NCBI GenBank assembly: GCA_963728495.1
Contig: CAVSKI010000007.1
Location: 496,001-560,000, forward strand
Length of the DNA: 64,000 bases
Reading direction: 5' to 3'
Source of the DNA: JACVRW01 sp963728495
GTDB lineage: Bacteria > Actinomycetota > Thermoleophilia > Solirubrobacterales > Thermoleophilaceae
A model generated the notes under the pieces. It was not told the origin of the DNA, made no database searches, and worked only from the letters and a program-made list of their open reading frames with translations. This document shows, piece by piece, positions 41,085 to 49,565 of this stretch; positions within the stretch are counted from its first letter, which is position 1; each line of letters starts with the position of its first letter. Made by a program: the position numbers and the translations under genes.

Positions 41085-42659
41085 CTAGGCGCGCAGGGTG
41101 ACCCGCTTGCGAACGGTGCGCGCGTTGCCCGCTGAGTCGCGGGCCGTTACCACCAGCATGACGCGGACCCTCTGCGCTCGGCGCACCCGGCGGGCGCTTC
41201 GGCGCGACAGCTTGACCCGCACGACGGCACGCGACGAGGGCAGCAGCGAAAGGCTCTTTCGGCCGAGCCGGCGGCCCTTGCGGCGCAGGCCGACCGAGCC
41301 GCCCGTGGCGGCCGTCTCGTTGGAGGGCCCGCGCAGCACTACAGCCACCCGGCCGCGCCGGTTGAGCCTGAGGCGCTTGGACAGGATCCGGAAGAGGGGC
41401 GCCGAGGTGTCCGGCACTGCCGTCGGACGCGATGCCCGGCGCTGGTACTCGAAGGCGCCCAGGTCGCGCACCGCAACGCCGTCGCCGTTACCGTCGTTGG
41501 GTCGCGGAAGCCCGTCGAGGTCGGTGGTCGATCCCACGCCGGGGGAGCCGCGGTCGATCACCGGTGAGTCGGCGCGCAGCCGGAAGTCGGCGGCAGCGCC
41601 GTCGACGAAGCCCGGGTTGGCCAGCAGGTTCCCCGCTCCGGCGACCACCGCCGCGTCGCCGTTGCTCGAGTCGACGACCTTCGCCGGGTTGTAGTCGGAG
41701 TAGCCGATGGGGATGCGCGCGATGCTTCCCGAGAATGCCTCGACCTCGAGATCGGTGCTGAGGGCGTGGAAGATGGAGTCGCGCACGTCCACGGTCGGGT
41801 TCCGTCCCGCGTTGAAGCCGCCGGCGTAGACGCCGCGGCCGGCGTTCACCGCGTCGCCGGTGCCGACCACGGTCACGTGACGAGCCACGATCGTGGGGCT
41901 GCCCGCTGAAGTTGCTTCTGCCATCAGACCCCCGCCGGTAGATCCCCCGGAGAGGCGGATGAGGGCATCGGAGACATTCACGGAGCCGCCACCAAGGGCG
42001 ACTATTCCTTCATGGGATGGGGTCGAGGAGCGAAGTCGCCGAATGTCGACGGGCGCCCCGGAGTTGCGGGCATCGACCATCCGCTCGCCTGCGGCGGAGA
42101 CGTTCTCGATGAACGCGCCTTCCTCGGCCCCGATCGCTTGGTTGGCGTTGCCCAGGGGTACCTGCACGAGGGAATTGCGCAGGATGGCCCCGGTACGCAC
42201 GATGACTCCGACCGCGTTGTCGACTCCCGGCTCGCCGAGCACGGTGACTCCGTTGGCCACCACACCGGCGCCGCTCAGGAAGATGCCCGCCTCGAATATC
42301 CCGGGCTGGTTCTCCACCCGGACCCGCAGGTTCGACACGGTGCTTCCCGGCGACTGGATGTCGAGTGAGAAGTTGCTGTTGGGCGAGCGCAGGATGGTTC
42401 CGTCCGCGCCTGCACCCGCGCCGACGATGTCGACCGGGTTCGCGCCGACAACGAGGGCGTTCTCGGTGAAGTCGCCCGCGGCCAGCCGGATCGTGTCGCG
42501 CACCGTCGGCGTGCCGGCTGCAAGGCCGATTGCGCCCTGGAGGGTGGGCGAGGTCTGATCGCAGCCCGTGCCGGTGGGAACGCAGATCGTCGCGGCGCTC
42601 GCCGAACTCGCGCAGAGGGCGAAGAAAGCGGAGGTGAGGACCAGCAGGCGACGGGTCAT
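41085..42659 (-). CDS. Secreted right-handed beta-helix protein with basic C-terminal tail
   Basis: 524 residues. Signal peptide MTRRLLVLTSAFFALCASS ending ASA. The first 90 residues carry CVPTGTGCDQTSPTLQGAIG, a small disulfide loop; then repeats of the pectate-lyase-type helix (NLRVRVENQPGIFEAGIFLS, GVTVLGEPG, RGVYAGGFNAG). Toward the end lies a choice-of-anchor-like segment LDGLPRPNDGNGDGVAVRDL, GAFEYQ. The last 110 residues are a highly basic Ig-like domain (LSKRLRLNRRGRVAVVLRG to DSAGNARTVRKRVTLRA) similar in style to the tail of the PQQ dehydrogenase at 16860. Surface or extracellular; function unknown. Confidence 0.8.
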   Translation of the reverse strand: MTRRLLVLTSAFFALCASSASAATICVPTGTGCDQTSPTLQGAIGLAAGTPTVRDTIRLAAGDFTENALVVGANPVDIVGAGAGADGTILRSPNSNFSLDIQSPGSTVSNLRVRVENQPGIFEAGIFLSGAGVVANGVTVLGEPGVDNAVGVIVRTGAILRNSLVQVPLGNANQAIGAEEGAFIENVSAAGERMVDARNSGAPVDIRRLRSSTPSHEGIVALGGGSVNVSDALIRLSGGSTGGGLMAEATSAGSPTIVARHVTVVGTGDAVNAGRGVYAGGFNAGRNPTVDVRDSIFHALSTDLEVEAFSGSIARIPIGYSDYNPAKVVDSSNGDAAVVAGAGNLLANPGFVDGAAADFRLRADSPVIDRGSPGVGSTTDLDGLPRPNDGNGDGVAVRDLGAFEYQRRASRPTAVPDTSAPLFRILSKRLRLNRRGRVAVVLRGPSNETAATGGSVGLRRKGRRLGRKSLSLLPSSRAVVRVKLSRRSARRVRRAQRVRVMLVVTARDSAGNARTVRKRVTLRA

Positions 42660-42690
42660 GCCCGGCTAATCGGGCGGGCGGGCGGAAAAC

Positions 42691-43632
42691 TTAGTGCTCA
42701 GGGCGCGCGGCCCGGAGCTGGGCGGCCGCCGCCTCGGTCCGCTCCGCCACCACCCGCGCCGCCTTGGCCCGCTGCTCGCGCACGACGGTGTACACGAGCA
42801 GCGCGATCACCGCCACCGGGAAGGGCACGATCACCGCAACGGGGATGTCCAGCCCGGCCTTTATGAGGAGCGCCAGCCCCGCTCCGATGAGCACCACGGC
42901 GAGGGTCGTGCGCAGCACCGCAGGCTCCACTCGCACCGACCAGTGGCTCCCCAGCCAGACGCCGGGAATCGAGCCGATGAGGATGTTGCCCGCCAGCGCG
43001 AAGTCGACGTTGCCGGCCACGATGTGGGCCAGGCCGGCGGCCCAGAGCAGAATCGCCGCGTGAAATACGTCCGTGCCCACGACTCGGGTGGGAACGAGCC
43101 GAAAGAGCAGGATCAGCCCGATGGCGATCAGCGCTCCCGATCCGGCCGAGGTCACGCCGAGCACGAAGCCGACCACCAGCCCGAGCGCCACGGCCGCAAC
43201 CTTGTGGCGGCGCTCCATCACGACCGTCTCTCGTTCGCGCGCGTGCATGCTCTTGAGGAAGGCGCGCACGAGAGTCGCCGCGCCGGTGAGCAGCAGCGTC
43301 ACGGCGAGTACGTTGAGGAGCACGTCGTCGAAGTCGCGACCTGCGAGATCCTCCAACAGAGTGAGGACGTACACGCCGCCTATCGCCGCCGGGACCGACC
43401 CGACCGCCATCCAGGTCGAGAGCTTGAAGTCGACCGTCTTGAGGCTCCAGTGCTTGTAGCCGCCGACGGTCTTCGTGACCGCCGCGTAGGCGAGGTCGGT
43501 GCCGATGGCGGTCACGGGCGCAACGCCGAACACCAGGATCAACATCGGGGTCATCAGCGATCCGCCGCCGATCCCGGTCATGCCCACGAGCACGCCGACT
43601 CCGAGGCCGAAGGCGATCAGAGCGAAGTCCAT
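42691..43632 (-). CDS. TauE/SafE-family anion permease (sulfite exporter-like)
   Basis: 313 residues, eight predicted helices, with the two family repeats: VGVLVGMTGIGGGSLMTPML near the N-terminus and GFVLGVTSAGSGALIAIGLI in the middle. The family includes sulfite, taurine and sulfoacetate permeases. It is the last gene of the run sulfite reductase, cysH, cysD, cysN on the same strand, so a role in moving sulfite or sulfate in this pathway is likely. Separated from cysN by 67 bases. The C-terminal tail is charged (AKAARVVAERTEAAAAQL). Confidence 0.88.
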   Translation of the reverse strand: MDFALIAFGLGVGVLVGMTGIGGGSLMTPMLILVFGVAPVTAIGTDLAYAAVTKTVGGYKHWSLKTVDFKLSTWMAVGSVPAAIGGVYVLTLLEDLAGRDFDDVLLNVLAVTLLLTGAATLVRAFLKSMHARERETVVMERRHKVAAVALGLVVGFVLGVTSAGSGALIAIGLILLFRLVPTRVVGTDVFHAAILLWAAGLAHIVAGNVDFALAGNILIGSIPGVWLGSHWSVRVEPAVLRTTLAVVLIGAGLALLIKAGLDIPVAVIVPFPVAVIALLVYTVVREQRAKAARVVAERTEAAAAQLRAARPEH

Positions 43633-43699
43633 TGCGGCAGAGCCTATTCAGCCGGCCAGGAATCAACGGGGGTCCGGGGGCGCGAGCCCCGGCTGCTAT

Positions 43700-44992
43700 C
43701 TAGAGGACCATGCCGGCGCCGACGGTGTCGTTGGTCGACTCGTCGATCAAGATGAAGCTCCCGGTTACCCGGTTACGGCGGTACTCGTCCACCAGCAGGG
43801 GGGCGGACAGGCGCAGGCTCAGGCGCCCGATCTCGTTCAGCTCCAGGCTGGTGGCCTCCTCGTGGCGGTGCAGCGTGTTCACGTCGAGGGCGTAGCGCAC
43901 CTCGTCGACCTTGGCCAGCGCGGTGCGCGACGTGTGCTTGATCCGGTAGCGCCCCGCAGCCGACAGCGGGCGTTCGGCCATCCAGCACACCATCGCGTCG
44001 ATCTGACGCGTCTCGCTGGGCTGGTTGTGGGGCCGGCAGATCATGTCGCCGCGCGAGACGTCGACGTCGTCCTCCAGGCGAACGGTCACCGACAGCGGCG
44101 GGTAGGCCTCCTCGAGCTCGCCGTCGAAGGTGTCGATGGCGGCGATCTTCGACTTGCGCCCCGACGGCATGACCACGACCTCGTCGCCGGCGCGAAACAC
44201 CCCGGAGGCAACCTCGCCCGCGTAGCCGCGATAGTCGTGGTGCTCGTCCGACATCGGGCGCACCACCCACTGGACCGGGAAGCGGGCGTCCTGAAGGTTG
44301 CGGTCGGAGGCCACGTGCACATGCTCGAGGTGGTACAGCAGCGACGGACCCTCGTACCACTTCATTCGCTCGGAGCGCTCGACCACGTTGTCGCCGCGCA
44401 GCGCCGAGATCGGGATGAAGGTCAGGTCGTGCACGTCGAGCTTCGCCGCCCAGCCGGAGAACTCGGCGGCGATCGACTCGAAGACCTCCTGGTCGTAGTC
44501 GACCAGATCCATCTTGTTCACGCAGACCACGAGGTGCGGGATGCGCAACAGCGACGCTATGAACGCGTGCCGGCGCGACTGCTCGAGCACGCCCTTGCGG
44601 GCATCCACGAGGATCAGTGCGAGGTCGGCGGTCGAGGCCCCGGTGACCATGTTGCGGGTGTACTGCTCGTGCCCGGGCGTGTCGGCGATGATGAACTTGC
44701 GCCGCGGCGTGTGGAAGTAGCGGTAGGCCACGTCGATCGTGATGCCCTGCTCGCGCTCGGCGCGCAGCCCGTCGGTGAGGAGGGCGAGGTTGACGTAACC
44801 GTCGCCGCGGCGCTTGGAGGTCTCCTCCACGTGGAGAAGCTGGTCCTCGAAGATCGACTTGGTGTCGAAGAGCAGGCGGCCGATCAGCGTCGACTTGCCG
44901 TCGTCGACCGAGCCGGCGGTGGCGAAGCGGACGAGCTCCGAGGTGCGGGCGCTCTGAACCGGCCGCCCGTTGGTGGCCACTCCGTGCGCCAC
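43700..44992 (-). CDS. cysN: Sulfate adenylyltransferase subunit 1 (GTPase)
   Basis: 430 residues. GTPase motifs: GSVDDGKSTLIGRLLFD (P-loop), ADTPGHEQYTRNM (G3) and VNKMDLVDYD (G4), then two beta-barrel domains as in EF-Tu-like CysN. It couples GTP hydrolysis to sulfate adenylylation by CysD, making adenosine phosphosulfate (APS). There is no fused CysC kinase, consistent with an APS reductase route. Start GTG 44992, one base after the cysD stop; the two are one transcript. Confidence 0.94.
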   Translation of the reverse strand: MAHGVATNGRPVQSARTSELVRFATAGSVDDGKSTLIGRLLFDTKSIFEDQLLHVEETSKRRGDGYVNLALLTDGLRAEREQGITIDVAYRYFHTPRRKFIIADTPGHEQYTRNMVTGASTADLALILVDARKGVLEQSRRHAFIASLLRIPHLVVCVNKMDLVDYDQEVFESIAAEFSGWAAKLDVHDLTFIPISALRGDNVVERSERMKWYEGPSLLYHLEHVHVASDRNLQDARFPVQWVVRPMSDEHHDYRGYAGEVASGVFRAGDEVVVMPSGRKSKIAAIDTFDGELEEAYPPLSVTVRLEDDVDVSRGDMICRPHNQPSETRQIDAMVCWMAERPLSAAGRYRIKHTSRTALAKVDEVRYALDVNTLHRHEEATSLELNEIGRLSLRLSAPLLVDEYRRNRVTGSFILIDESTNDTVGAGMVL

Positions 44993-44993
44993 G

Positions 44994-45899
44994 TTAGAAG
45001 TACCCCTCCTTCTTGCGGTCCTCCATGGCCGCCTCGGACACGCGGTCGTCCGCGCGCGTCTCGCCGCGCTCGGTGATCCGCGTGGCCGCGATCTCGGCTA
45101 CCACAGCCTCGAGGGTCTCGGCCGTCGAGGCCACGGCGCCGGTGCAGCTCATGTCTCCGACTGTGCGGAAGCGCACCGACTCCTCGAAGGGGCGCTCGTT
45201 GGGAAGCAGCTCCACGAAGTCCGAGACCGCGTAGAGCATCCCGTCGCGCTTGAAGACGTCGCGACGGTGCGAGAAGTAGATCGAGGGCAGGTCGATCCGC
45301 TCCTCGTGGATGTACTGCCAGACATCGAGCTCGGTCCAGTTGGAGAGCGGGAACACGCGCACGTGCTCGCCGGGCTTGACGAAGCCGTTGTAGATGTTCC
45401 AGAGCTCCGGGCGCTGGACCTTGGGATCCCATTGCCCGAAGTCGTCGCGAAAGGAGAAGATGCGCTCCTTCGCGCGGGCACGCTCCTCGTCGCGGCGCGC
45501 CCCGCCGAACACGCCCCGGAAGCCGCCCTTCTCGATGGCGTCGAGCAGGGTCACCGACTGCAGGCGGTTGCGCGAGGCGCGCGGGCCCTTCTCCTCGGTC
45601 ACCCGGCCCTGGTCGATCGAGTCCTGCACGCGGGCCACGATCAGCTTCGTGCCCGTGTCCTCGATCATGCGGTCGCGGTACTCGATCACCTCGGGGAAAT
45701 TGTGCCCCGTGTCAACATGCATCACGGGGAAGGGGAGGCCGCCGGGGTGGAAGGCCTTGCGCGCCAGGTGCAGGAGCACAGCGGAGTCCTTGCCGCCGGA
45801 AAACAGCAGCACGCCACGCTCGACCTCGGCCGCCACCTCACGCATGATGTGGATGGCTTCCGACTCGAGCGCACGAAGATGAGAAACCTCGTAGCTCAT
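44994..45899 (-). CDS. cysD: Sulfate adenylyltransferase subunit 2
   Basis: 301 residues. PP-loop motif LLFSGGKDSAVLLHLA, then PVMHVDTGHNFPEVIEYRD, FGGARRDEERARAKER, and LSNWTELDVWQYI and ADDRVSEAAMEDRKKEGYF at the C-terminus, the full CysD consensus. Catalyses formation of APS from ATP and sulfate with CysN. I start at ATG 45899 (MSYEVSHLRALESEAIHIMR). 50 bases separate it from cysH upstream. Confidence 0.94.
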   Translation of the reverse strand: MSYEVSHLRALESEAIHIMREVAAEVERGVLLFSGGKDSAVLLHLARKAFHPGGLPFPVMHVDTGHNFPEVIEYRDRMIEDTGTKLIVARVQDSIDQGRVTEEKGPRASRNRLQSVTLLDAIEKGGFRGVFGGARRDEERARAKERIFSFRDDFGQWDPKVQRPELWNIYNGFVKPGEHVRVFPLSNWTELDVWQYIHEERIDLPSIYFSHRRDVFKRDGMLYAVSDFVELLPNERPFEESVRFRTVGDMSCTGAVASTAETLEAVVAEIAATRITERGETRADDRVSEAAMEDRKKEGYF

Positions 45900-45949
45900 T
45901 GCGTCGGCAGGCAGGATATCCGTCCTGGCCGCCGTTCCGGCGCCGGCAA

Positions 45950-46561
45950 TCACGCGTGCAGCCCACACTCCGTCTTGCTCTGCCCCGCCCAACGGCCCTC
46001 GCGGCCGTTGCCGGGAAGGGTGCACGGAGCGCAGCCGATCGAGCTGTAGCCAGTGTCGTGCAGCGCGTTGTAGGGCAGGTCGTGCTCGCGCACGTAAGCC
46101 CAAACGTCGTTGTCGGTCCAGTCCACCAAGGGGTTGAACTTCCATACCCCGCGGGCGGCATCCCACTCCACCGGCCGCGCTTCGGCGCGTGTCGGCGACT
46201 GCTCGCGACGGATGCCGGTGATCCAGGCGTCGTTGCCGGAAAGGGCCTGCCCGAGCGCCTCGACCTTGCGGTCGCCGCAGCAGCTGCCCGCGCTCCACGG
46301 AGTGCCGTTGGGCGGCGTGGCGTCCATCACTTCGACGGCGAGCCCGTAGCGATCCTCGAGCTCGCGCCAGGTGGCGTAGGTCTCGGAGAACAGGACTCCG
46401 GTGTCGATCGTGAAAACCCGCGCCTGGGGCTCGATCTGCGTGATCATGTCGATCAACACCGACTCCTCCTTCTGGAAGGAGCAGGCCATGACGAGGCTGG
46501 GATGGTGGCGCTCGACCGCCAGGTCCAGCGTCTCCTGCGCGACGTTTTCTAGATCGCGCAT
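45950..46561 (-). CDS. cysH: Adenylyl-sulfate (APS) reductase
   Basis: 203 residues. The nucleotide-binding part has MACSFQKEESVLIDM, TIDTGVLFSETYATW, and ITGIRREQSPTRA. Cysteines in GSCCGDRKVEAL and IGCAPCTLPGN form the 4Fe-4S site of APS-type (not PAPS-type) reductases, and the C-terminus GRWAGQSKTECGLHA carries the catalytic cysteine. It reduces APS to sulfite, in keeping with the missing CysC. It is slightly short at the N-terminus. Its start overlaps the end of the sulfite reductase gene by 13 bases. Confidence 0.92.
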   Translation of the reverse strand: MRDLENVAQETLDLAVERHHPSLVMACSFQKEESVLIDMITQIEPQARVFTIDTGVLFSETYATWRELEDRYGLAVEVMDATPPNGTPWSAGSCCGDRKVEALGQALSGNDAWITGIRREQSPTRAEARPVEWDAARGVWKFNPLVDWTDNDVWAYVREHDLPYNALHDTGYSSIGCAPCTLPGNGREGRWAGQSKTECGLHA

Positions 46562-48414
46562 TCGCCCTCGCCCCGGACCACCTGGAACGGCTCCTTGCGC
46601 TGCCAGTCGATGAAGTGGCTCATGTTCTCCAGCGAGAACTCGATGGGCAGGGCGAGATCGCGGACCTCGTCCTCGAAGCGAATGCCTTCAACACGTTCCG
46701 CGTAGGCGTTGAACTCCTCGCCCTCCTGGCGCTCGCTTGCGTACATGCGCAGCCAGCGCTCCACGGCCTCCGGAACGCGCTTGGCCGCCAGGCGCACCTT
46801 CAGCCGGGTGCCGTAGACCACCTCGCCGCCCTCGTAGCGGCCGCCGATGTGAGCCACGTAGGCGGGCACGGTGTGCTCGCCCACCTTGATCGACGCCCCG
46901 TAGAAGCCGATGTTGGCGATGTGGTGCTGGCTGCAGCCGTTGGGGCAGCCGGACATCTTGATGTGGATCCGCTTGGTGAGCGGATCGTCGATGTCCATCG
47001 CCTCCACACGGTCCATCACGGCCCGGTTGAGCCCCATCGAGCTCGTGATCCCGAGCTTGCAGGAGTCGGTGCCCGGGCAGCTGACGGTGTCGACGATCTG
47101 GCCGGCTCCGGCGCCGCCCAGGCCGAGCTCGTCGAGCGCTCTCCAGACCTCGTAGACGGACTCGTTGCGCACCCAGCGCAGCAGGAGGTTCTGCTCGACG
47201 GTCGTGCGGGCGTAGCCGCCCGAGTAGTCGCGCATGATCCGGGCCAGGCCGCGGAACTGCGCGGGTGTCAGGTCGCCACGGATCACCCGCACCTGCACCG
47301 TGGAGAAGCCGTGTTGGCGCTGGGGTTCGACGTTGGAGGCGCGGAAGCGTTCGAGAGCCGAGCCGTCGCCGTTGGGCTGCGCGTAGGTGGTGACCGCCTC
47401 CGGAGCGTTGCCCTCCTCGTCGTGGTCGAAGAGCAGCTCCGTGGGGTCGAAGTCGCGCTCGGCCACCCAATCGCCCTCGAGCTCCTCCTCCACCTGCTCG
47501 CGGAACGCCTCGATCCCGATCTTGTCGATCAGCACCTTGATGCGCGCCCGCGCGCGGTTGACTCGCAGCCAGTCCTGGCGGTCGAAGATGCGGAACACGG
47601 CCTCGGAGACCTTGAGGTAGTCGCCGTTGTCCAGCTCGACGAACTCGTAGAGCGTCGGCGCCACGCGCGGCATGATCGAGGTGCCGCCGCCCACGCGGAT
47701 CTCTACGCCCCGGACTCCGTCGCGCTCACGCGGGATGAAGGCGATGTCGTGGATGCCGGTGATGGCACGGTCCTCGTCGGTGGCCGTGAAGGCTGTCTTG
47801 ACCTTGCGCGGCATCAGCTGGGTGGTGGGGTGACGCACGAAGTAGCGCACGTAGGCGCCCGCGTACGGGGTGATGTCGAACAGCTCGCCCTCGGTCACGC
47901 CGGCCCAGGGGTCGCCGGTGACGTTGCGGACCGTGTTGCCGCAGCCCTCGCGCGAGGACAGGCCGGAGTCGGAGACCTTGCGGATCAGCTCCGCCATCTC
48001 GCGCAGCGGAATGTGGTGGATCTGGATGTTCTGGCGAGTGGTGATGTGGCCCTTGTTGAGCGGGGCGTACTCCTCCACCACGTCGGCGAAGGTCTCCATC
48101 TGCTCGGGCGTGACCCCGCCCATCGGCAGCTTGATGCGGCACATCTGGACGTCGGCCTGACGCTGGCCGTACACGCCCTGCTTGAGGCGGAAGCCGATGA
48201 ACTCGTTCTCGCCCGTCTCGCCGGCGAGGAACTTCTCGGCCTCGTTGTCGAAGTCGTCGAACTCGCGCTCGATGATGGGGATCACGTGGCCGGGAACGTT
48301 CTCGACCACCTCCGGGTTCTCGAGCGAGCCCTTCCTGCCTTTGCGCCGTTGGGCGGAAGCACTCGGCGTCGCCGAGTGCGCACCGACGTTTTCTGGGGCC
48401 GAAACCGGTTCCAT
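46549..48414 (-). CDS. sir: Ferredoxin-type sulfite (or nitrite) reductase, siroheme and 4Fe-4S
   Basis: 621 residues, first gene of the sulfate-assimilation operon. Two half repeats, with the 4Fe-4S/siroheme cysteines in SCPGTDSCKLGITSS and MSGCPNGCSQHHIANIGFYG, the latter being the C-x3-C block. DRAITGIHDIAFIPRERDGV and GHITTRQNIQIHHIPL fit the assimilatory ferredoxin-sulfite/nitrite reductase family. With APS reductase it makes sulfide for cysteine synthesis, so sulfite reduction is the more likely activity. The 62-base upstream region holds a GATC-centred palindrome (48430-48445), a likely operator. Confidence 0.92.
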   Translation of the reverse strand: MEPVSAPENVGAHSATPSASAQRRKGRKGSLENPEVVENVPGHVIPIIEREFDDFDNEAEKFLAGETGENEFIGFRLKQGVYGQRQADVQMCRIKLPMGGVTPEQMETFADVVEEYAPLNKGHITTRQNIQIHHIPLREMAELIRKVSDSGLSSREGCGNTVRNVTGDPWAGVTEGELFDITPYAGAYVRYFVRHPTTQLMPRKVKTAFTATDEDRAITGIHDIAFIPRERDGVRGVEIRVGGGTSIMPRVAPTLYEFVELDNGDYLKVSEAVFRIFDRQDWLRVNRARARIKVLIDKIGIEAFREQVEEELEGDWVAERDFDPTELLFDHDEEGNAPEAVTTYAQPNGDGSALERFRASNVEPQRQHGFSTVQVRVIRGDLTPAQFRGLARIMRDYSGGYARTTVEQNLLLRWVRNESVYEVWRALDELGLGGAGAGQIVDTVSCPGTDSCKLGITSSMGLNRAVMDRVEAMDIDDPLTKRIHIKMSGCPNGCSQHHIANIGFYGASIKVGEHTVPAYVAHIGGRYEGGEVVYGTRLKVRLAAKRVPEAVERWLRMYASERQEGEEFNAYAERVEGIRFEDEVRDLALPIEFSLENMSHFIDWQRKEPFQVVRGEGECAI

Positions 48415-48429
48415 CCAGTCAAAGTACCA

Positions 48430-48445
48430 AAACCCGATCAGGTTT
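48430..48445. promoter_or_regulatory. 16-base palindrome between the sulfite reductase gene and the divergent gene
   Basis: AAACCCGATCAGGTTT (48430-48445) is self-complementary except at two positions and lies 15 bases upstream of the sulfite reductase ATG. The divergent gene starts 31 bases on the other side. Its symmetry and position fit an operator for a dimeric regulator of sulfur assimilation, but the protein is unknown. Confidence 0.45.
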
Positions 48446-48476
48446 ACGGCATATTGCCCGGGCTAGGGTCCGCGGT

Positions 48477-48983
48477 ATGAGCACTCCACGCTTCAACTAC
48501 GCAAACGTGACCGCCACGCTGGCGCTGTTCGTCGCGCTCGGAGGCAGCGCCTATGCGGCCGCGACGGTCACCGGCCGGGATGTCCGCAACGGGACGCTCA
48601 CCGGCTCCGACGTGAAGAACAACTCCCTGCGCGGCGCCGACATTCGCAATCGCTCGCTGCGCGCGGCCGACTTCCGCGCGGGCGACCTACCGCGGCGCAG
48701 CGCCGGCGCGGTCAGCCGCCGCACCCAGGTGAGCGTGCCCGACGATGAGACCCGGACGGCCAAGGCGAGCTGTGCGCCGGGCGAGACCGCGGTCGGCGGC
48801 GGCGCCGGGTTCGGTGGGGCCGACGTCGACGACCGGATCATCACGTTCAGCGAGCCGCTGGAGGCGGACGGCACGCTGCCGGAGGGCGGAGACAGAGCGA
48901 CCCAATGGTCGGCGGCCGGGGTCAATCTCACCGGCACCGGCGACCCGATCACGCTGACCGTGCAGGTGCTCTGCAGCGGCTAG
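48477..48983 (+). CDS. Secreted protein with N-S-L-x-x-A-D-type repeats
   Basis: 168 residues. MSTPRFNYANVTATLALFVA and LGGSAYAA form the signal peptide; then short repeats VTGRDVRNGTLTGSDVKNNS, LRGADIRNRSLRAADFRAGD reminiscent of a pentapeptide-like ladder; then a globular domain with one disulfide pair candidates in KASCAPGETAVGGGAGFGGA and LTVQVLCSG. This architecture recurs in Thermoleophilia secreted proteins as far as I recall, function unknown. It is divergent from the sulfite reductase and lies just before palindromic element copy 3. Confidence 0.75.
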   Translation: MSTPRFNYANVTATLALFVALGGSAYAAATVTGRDVRNGTLTGSDVKNNSLRGADIRNRSLRAADFRAGDLPRRSAGAVSRRTQVSVPDDETRTAKASCAPGETAVGGGAGFGGADVDDRIITFSEPLEADGTLPEGGDRATQWSAAGVNLTGTGDPITLTVQVLCSG

Positions 48984-49023
48984 TCCGGCGCTGCGCGAGG
49001 CGCCGTGTGGCGGGCGCCTGCGT

Positions 49024-49201
49024 CTTCTAACGGCAGCAACCAGGGTGGAAGCGGCCGGGTTGTCGGCTTTGTCACGCTGGCGTAACGCGGTTTCGCGCCA
49101 CTGTCCTGGATTGACCGTCCCTGAGACGGTCAAGTCAGGACAGCTCCCAACCAAGCGTTATCGCCGCGCCCGCCGAAGGGCTTGTGTTACAGGGTCGCGA
49201 C
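49024..49201. repeat. Palindromic intergenic element, copy 3
   Basis: Left outer arm CTAACGGCAGCAACCAGGG (49027-49045) and GCGGCCGGGT; inner left arm GTCACGCTGGCGTAACGCGG (49071-49090); centre with CTGTCCTG (49101-49108) pairing with CAGGACAG (49136-49143) and nested GACCGTC-CCTGA-GACGGTC; inner right arm TTGTGTTACAGGGTCGCGAC (49182-49201). The right outer arm is not recognisable. It fills most of the 313-base gap 48984-49296 between convergent genes; no gene is seen there. Confidence 0.78.
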
Positions 49202-49296
49202 GTCCGTCACGCCGAGCCGGCCTCACGTCGAGCGCATGACTCAGGCAGTCTCGCTGCCGGCCAGCTCGCGCTTCGGTGCGCTCAGCGTGCCTCTGG

Positions 49297-49542
49297 TCAC
49301 GCGCCCCACGGGGCGTTCGCGCTCCACGGCGTCAGGCCCCCGGGACCACGGCCGGTGGCGTCCAGCATCCCCGCGCGCAGCCACGGGTTGATCGCCGGCC
49401 CCGCCGGCGCCGGCGCCGGCGCGGTGTCGCGCATGAACTGCTCGACCGCGGCCGTGATCGCGGCGGCCTCCTCCGGCGAGGCCGAGGCGCCGCTGAGCTC
49501 GATGCGCGGTCGGGCTGGATGGCGGTGTCCGTTGCGGCTCAT
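49297..49542 (-). CDS. accE: Acyl-CoA carboxylase epsilon subunit
   Basis: 81 residues. The start PRIELSGASASPEEAAAITA followed by AVEQFMRDTAPAPA matches actinobacterial AccE, which has a conserved [G/S]x(S/T)PEExAAx(T/V) segment, and the C-terminus WLRAGMLDATGRGPGGLTPW fits too. AccE activates the alpha-beta carboxylase. In many actinobacteria accE follows the beta-subunit gene directly; here it is alone, 11 kb from the beta gene and 15 kb from accA, with palindromic element copy 3 at its 3' side. Confidence 0.8.
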   Translation of the reverse strand: MSRNGHRHPARPRIELSGASASPEEAAAITAAVEQFMRDTAPAPAPAGPAINPWLRAGMLDATGRGPGGLTPWSANAPWGA

Positions 49543-49565
49543 CGAGGCGGGTAGCGTATCCCCCG

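Noticed and set aside
6456..49201. Palindromic element family considered as CRISPR repeats
   Set aside because: Copies are single, many kb apart, with no spacer array and no cas genes.
49398..49425. Tandem GCCGGC repeat
   Set aside because: It encodes the alanine/proline/glycine linker of AccE and is normal for GC-rich coding DNA.
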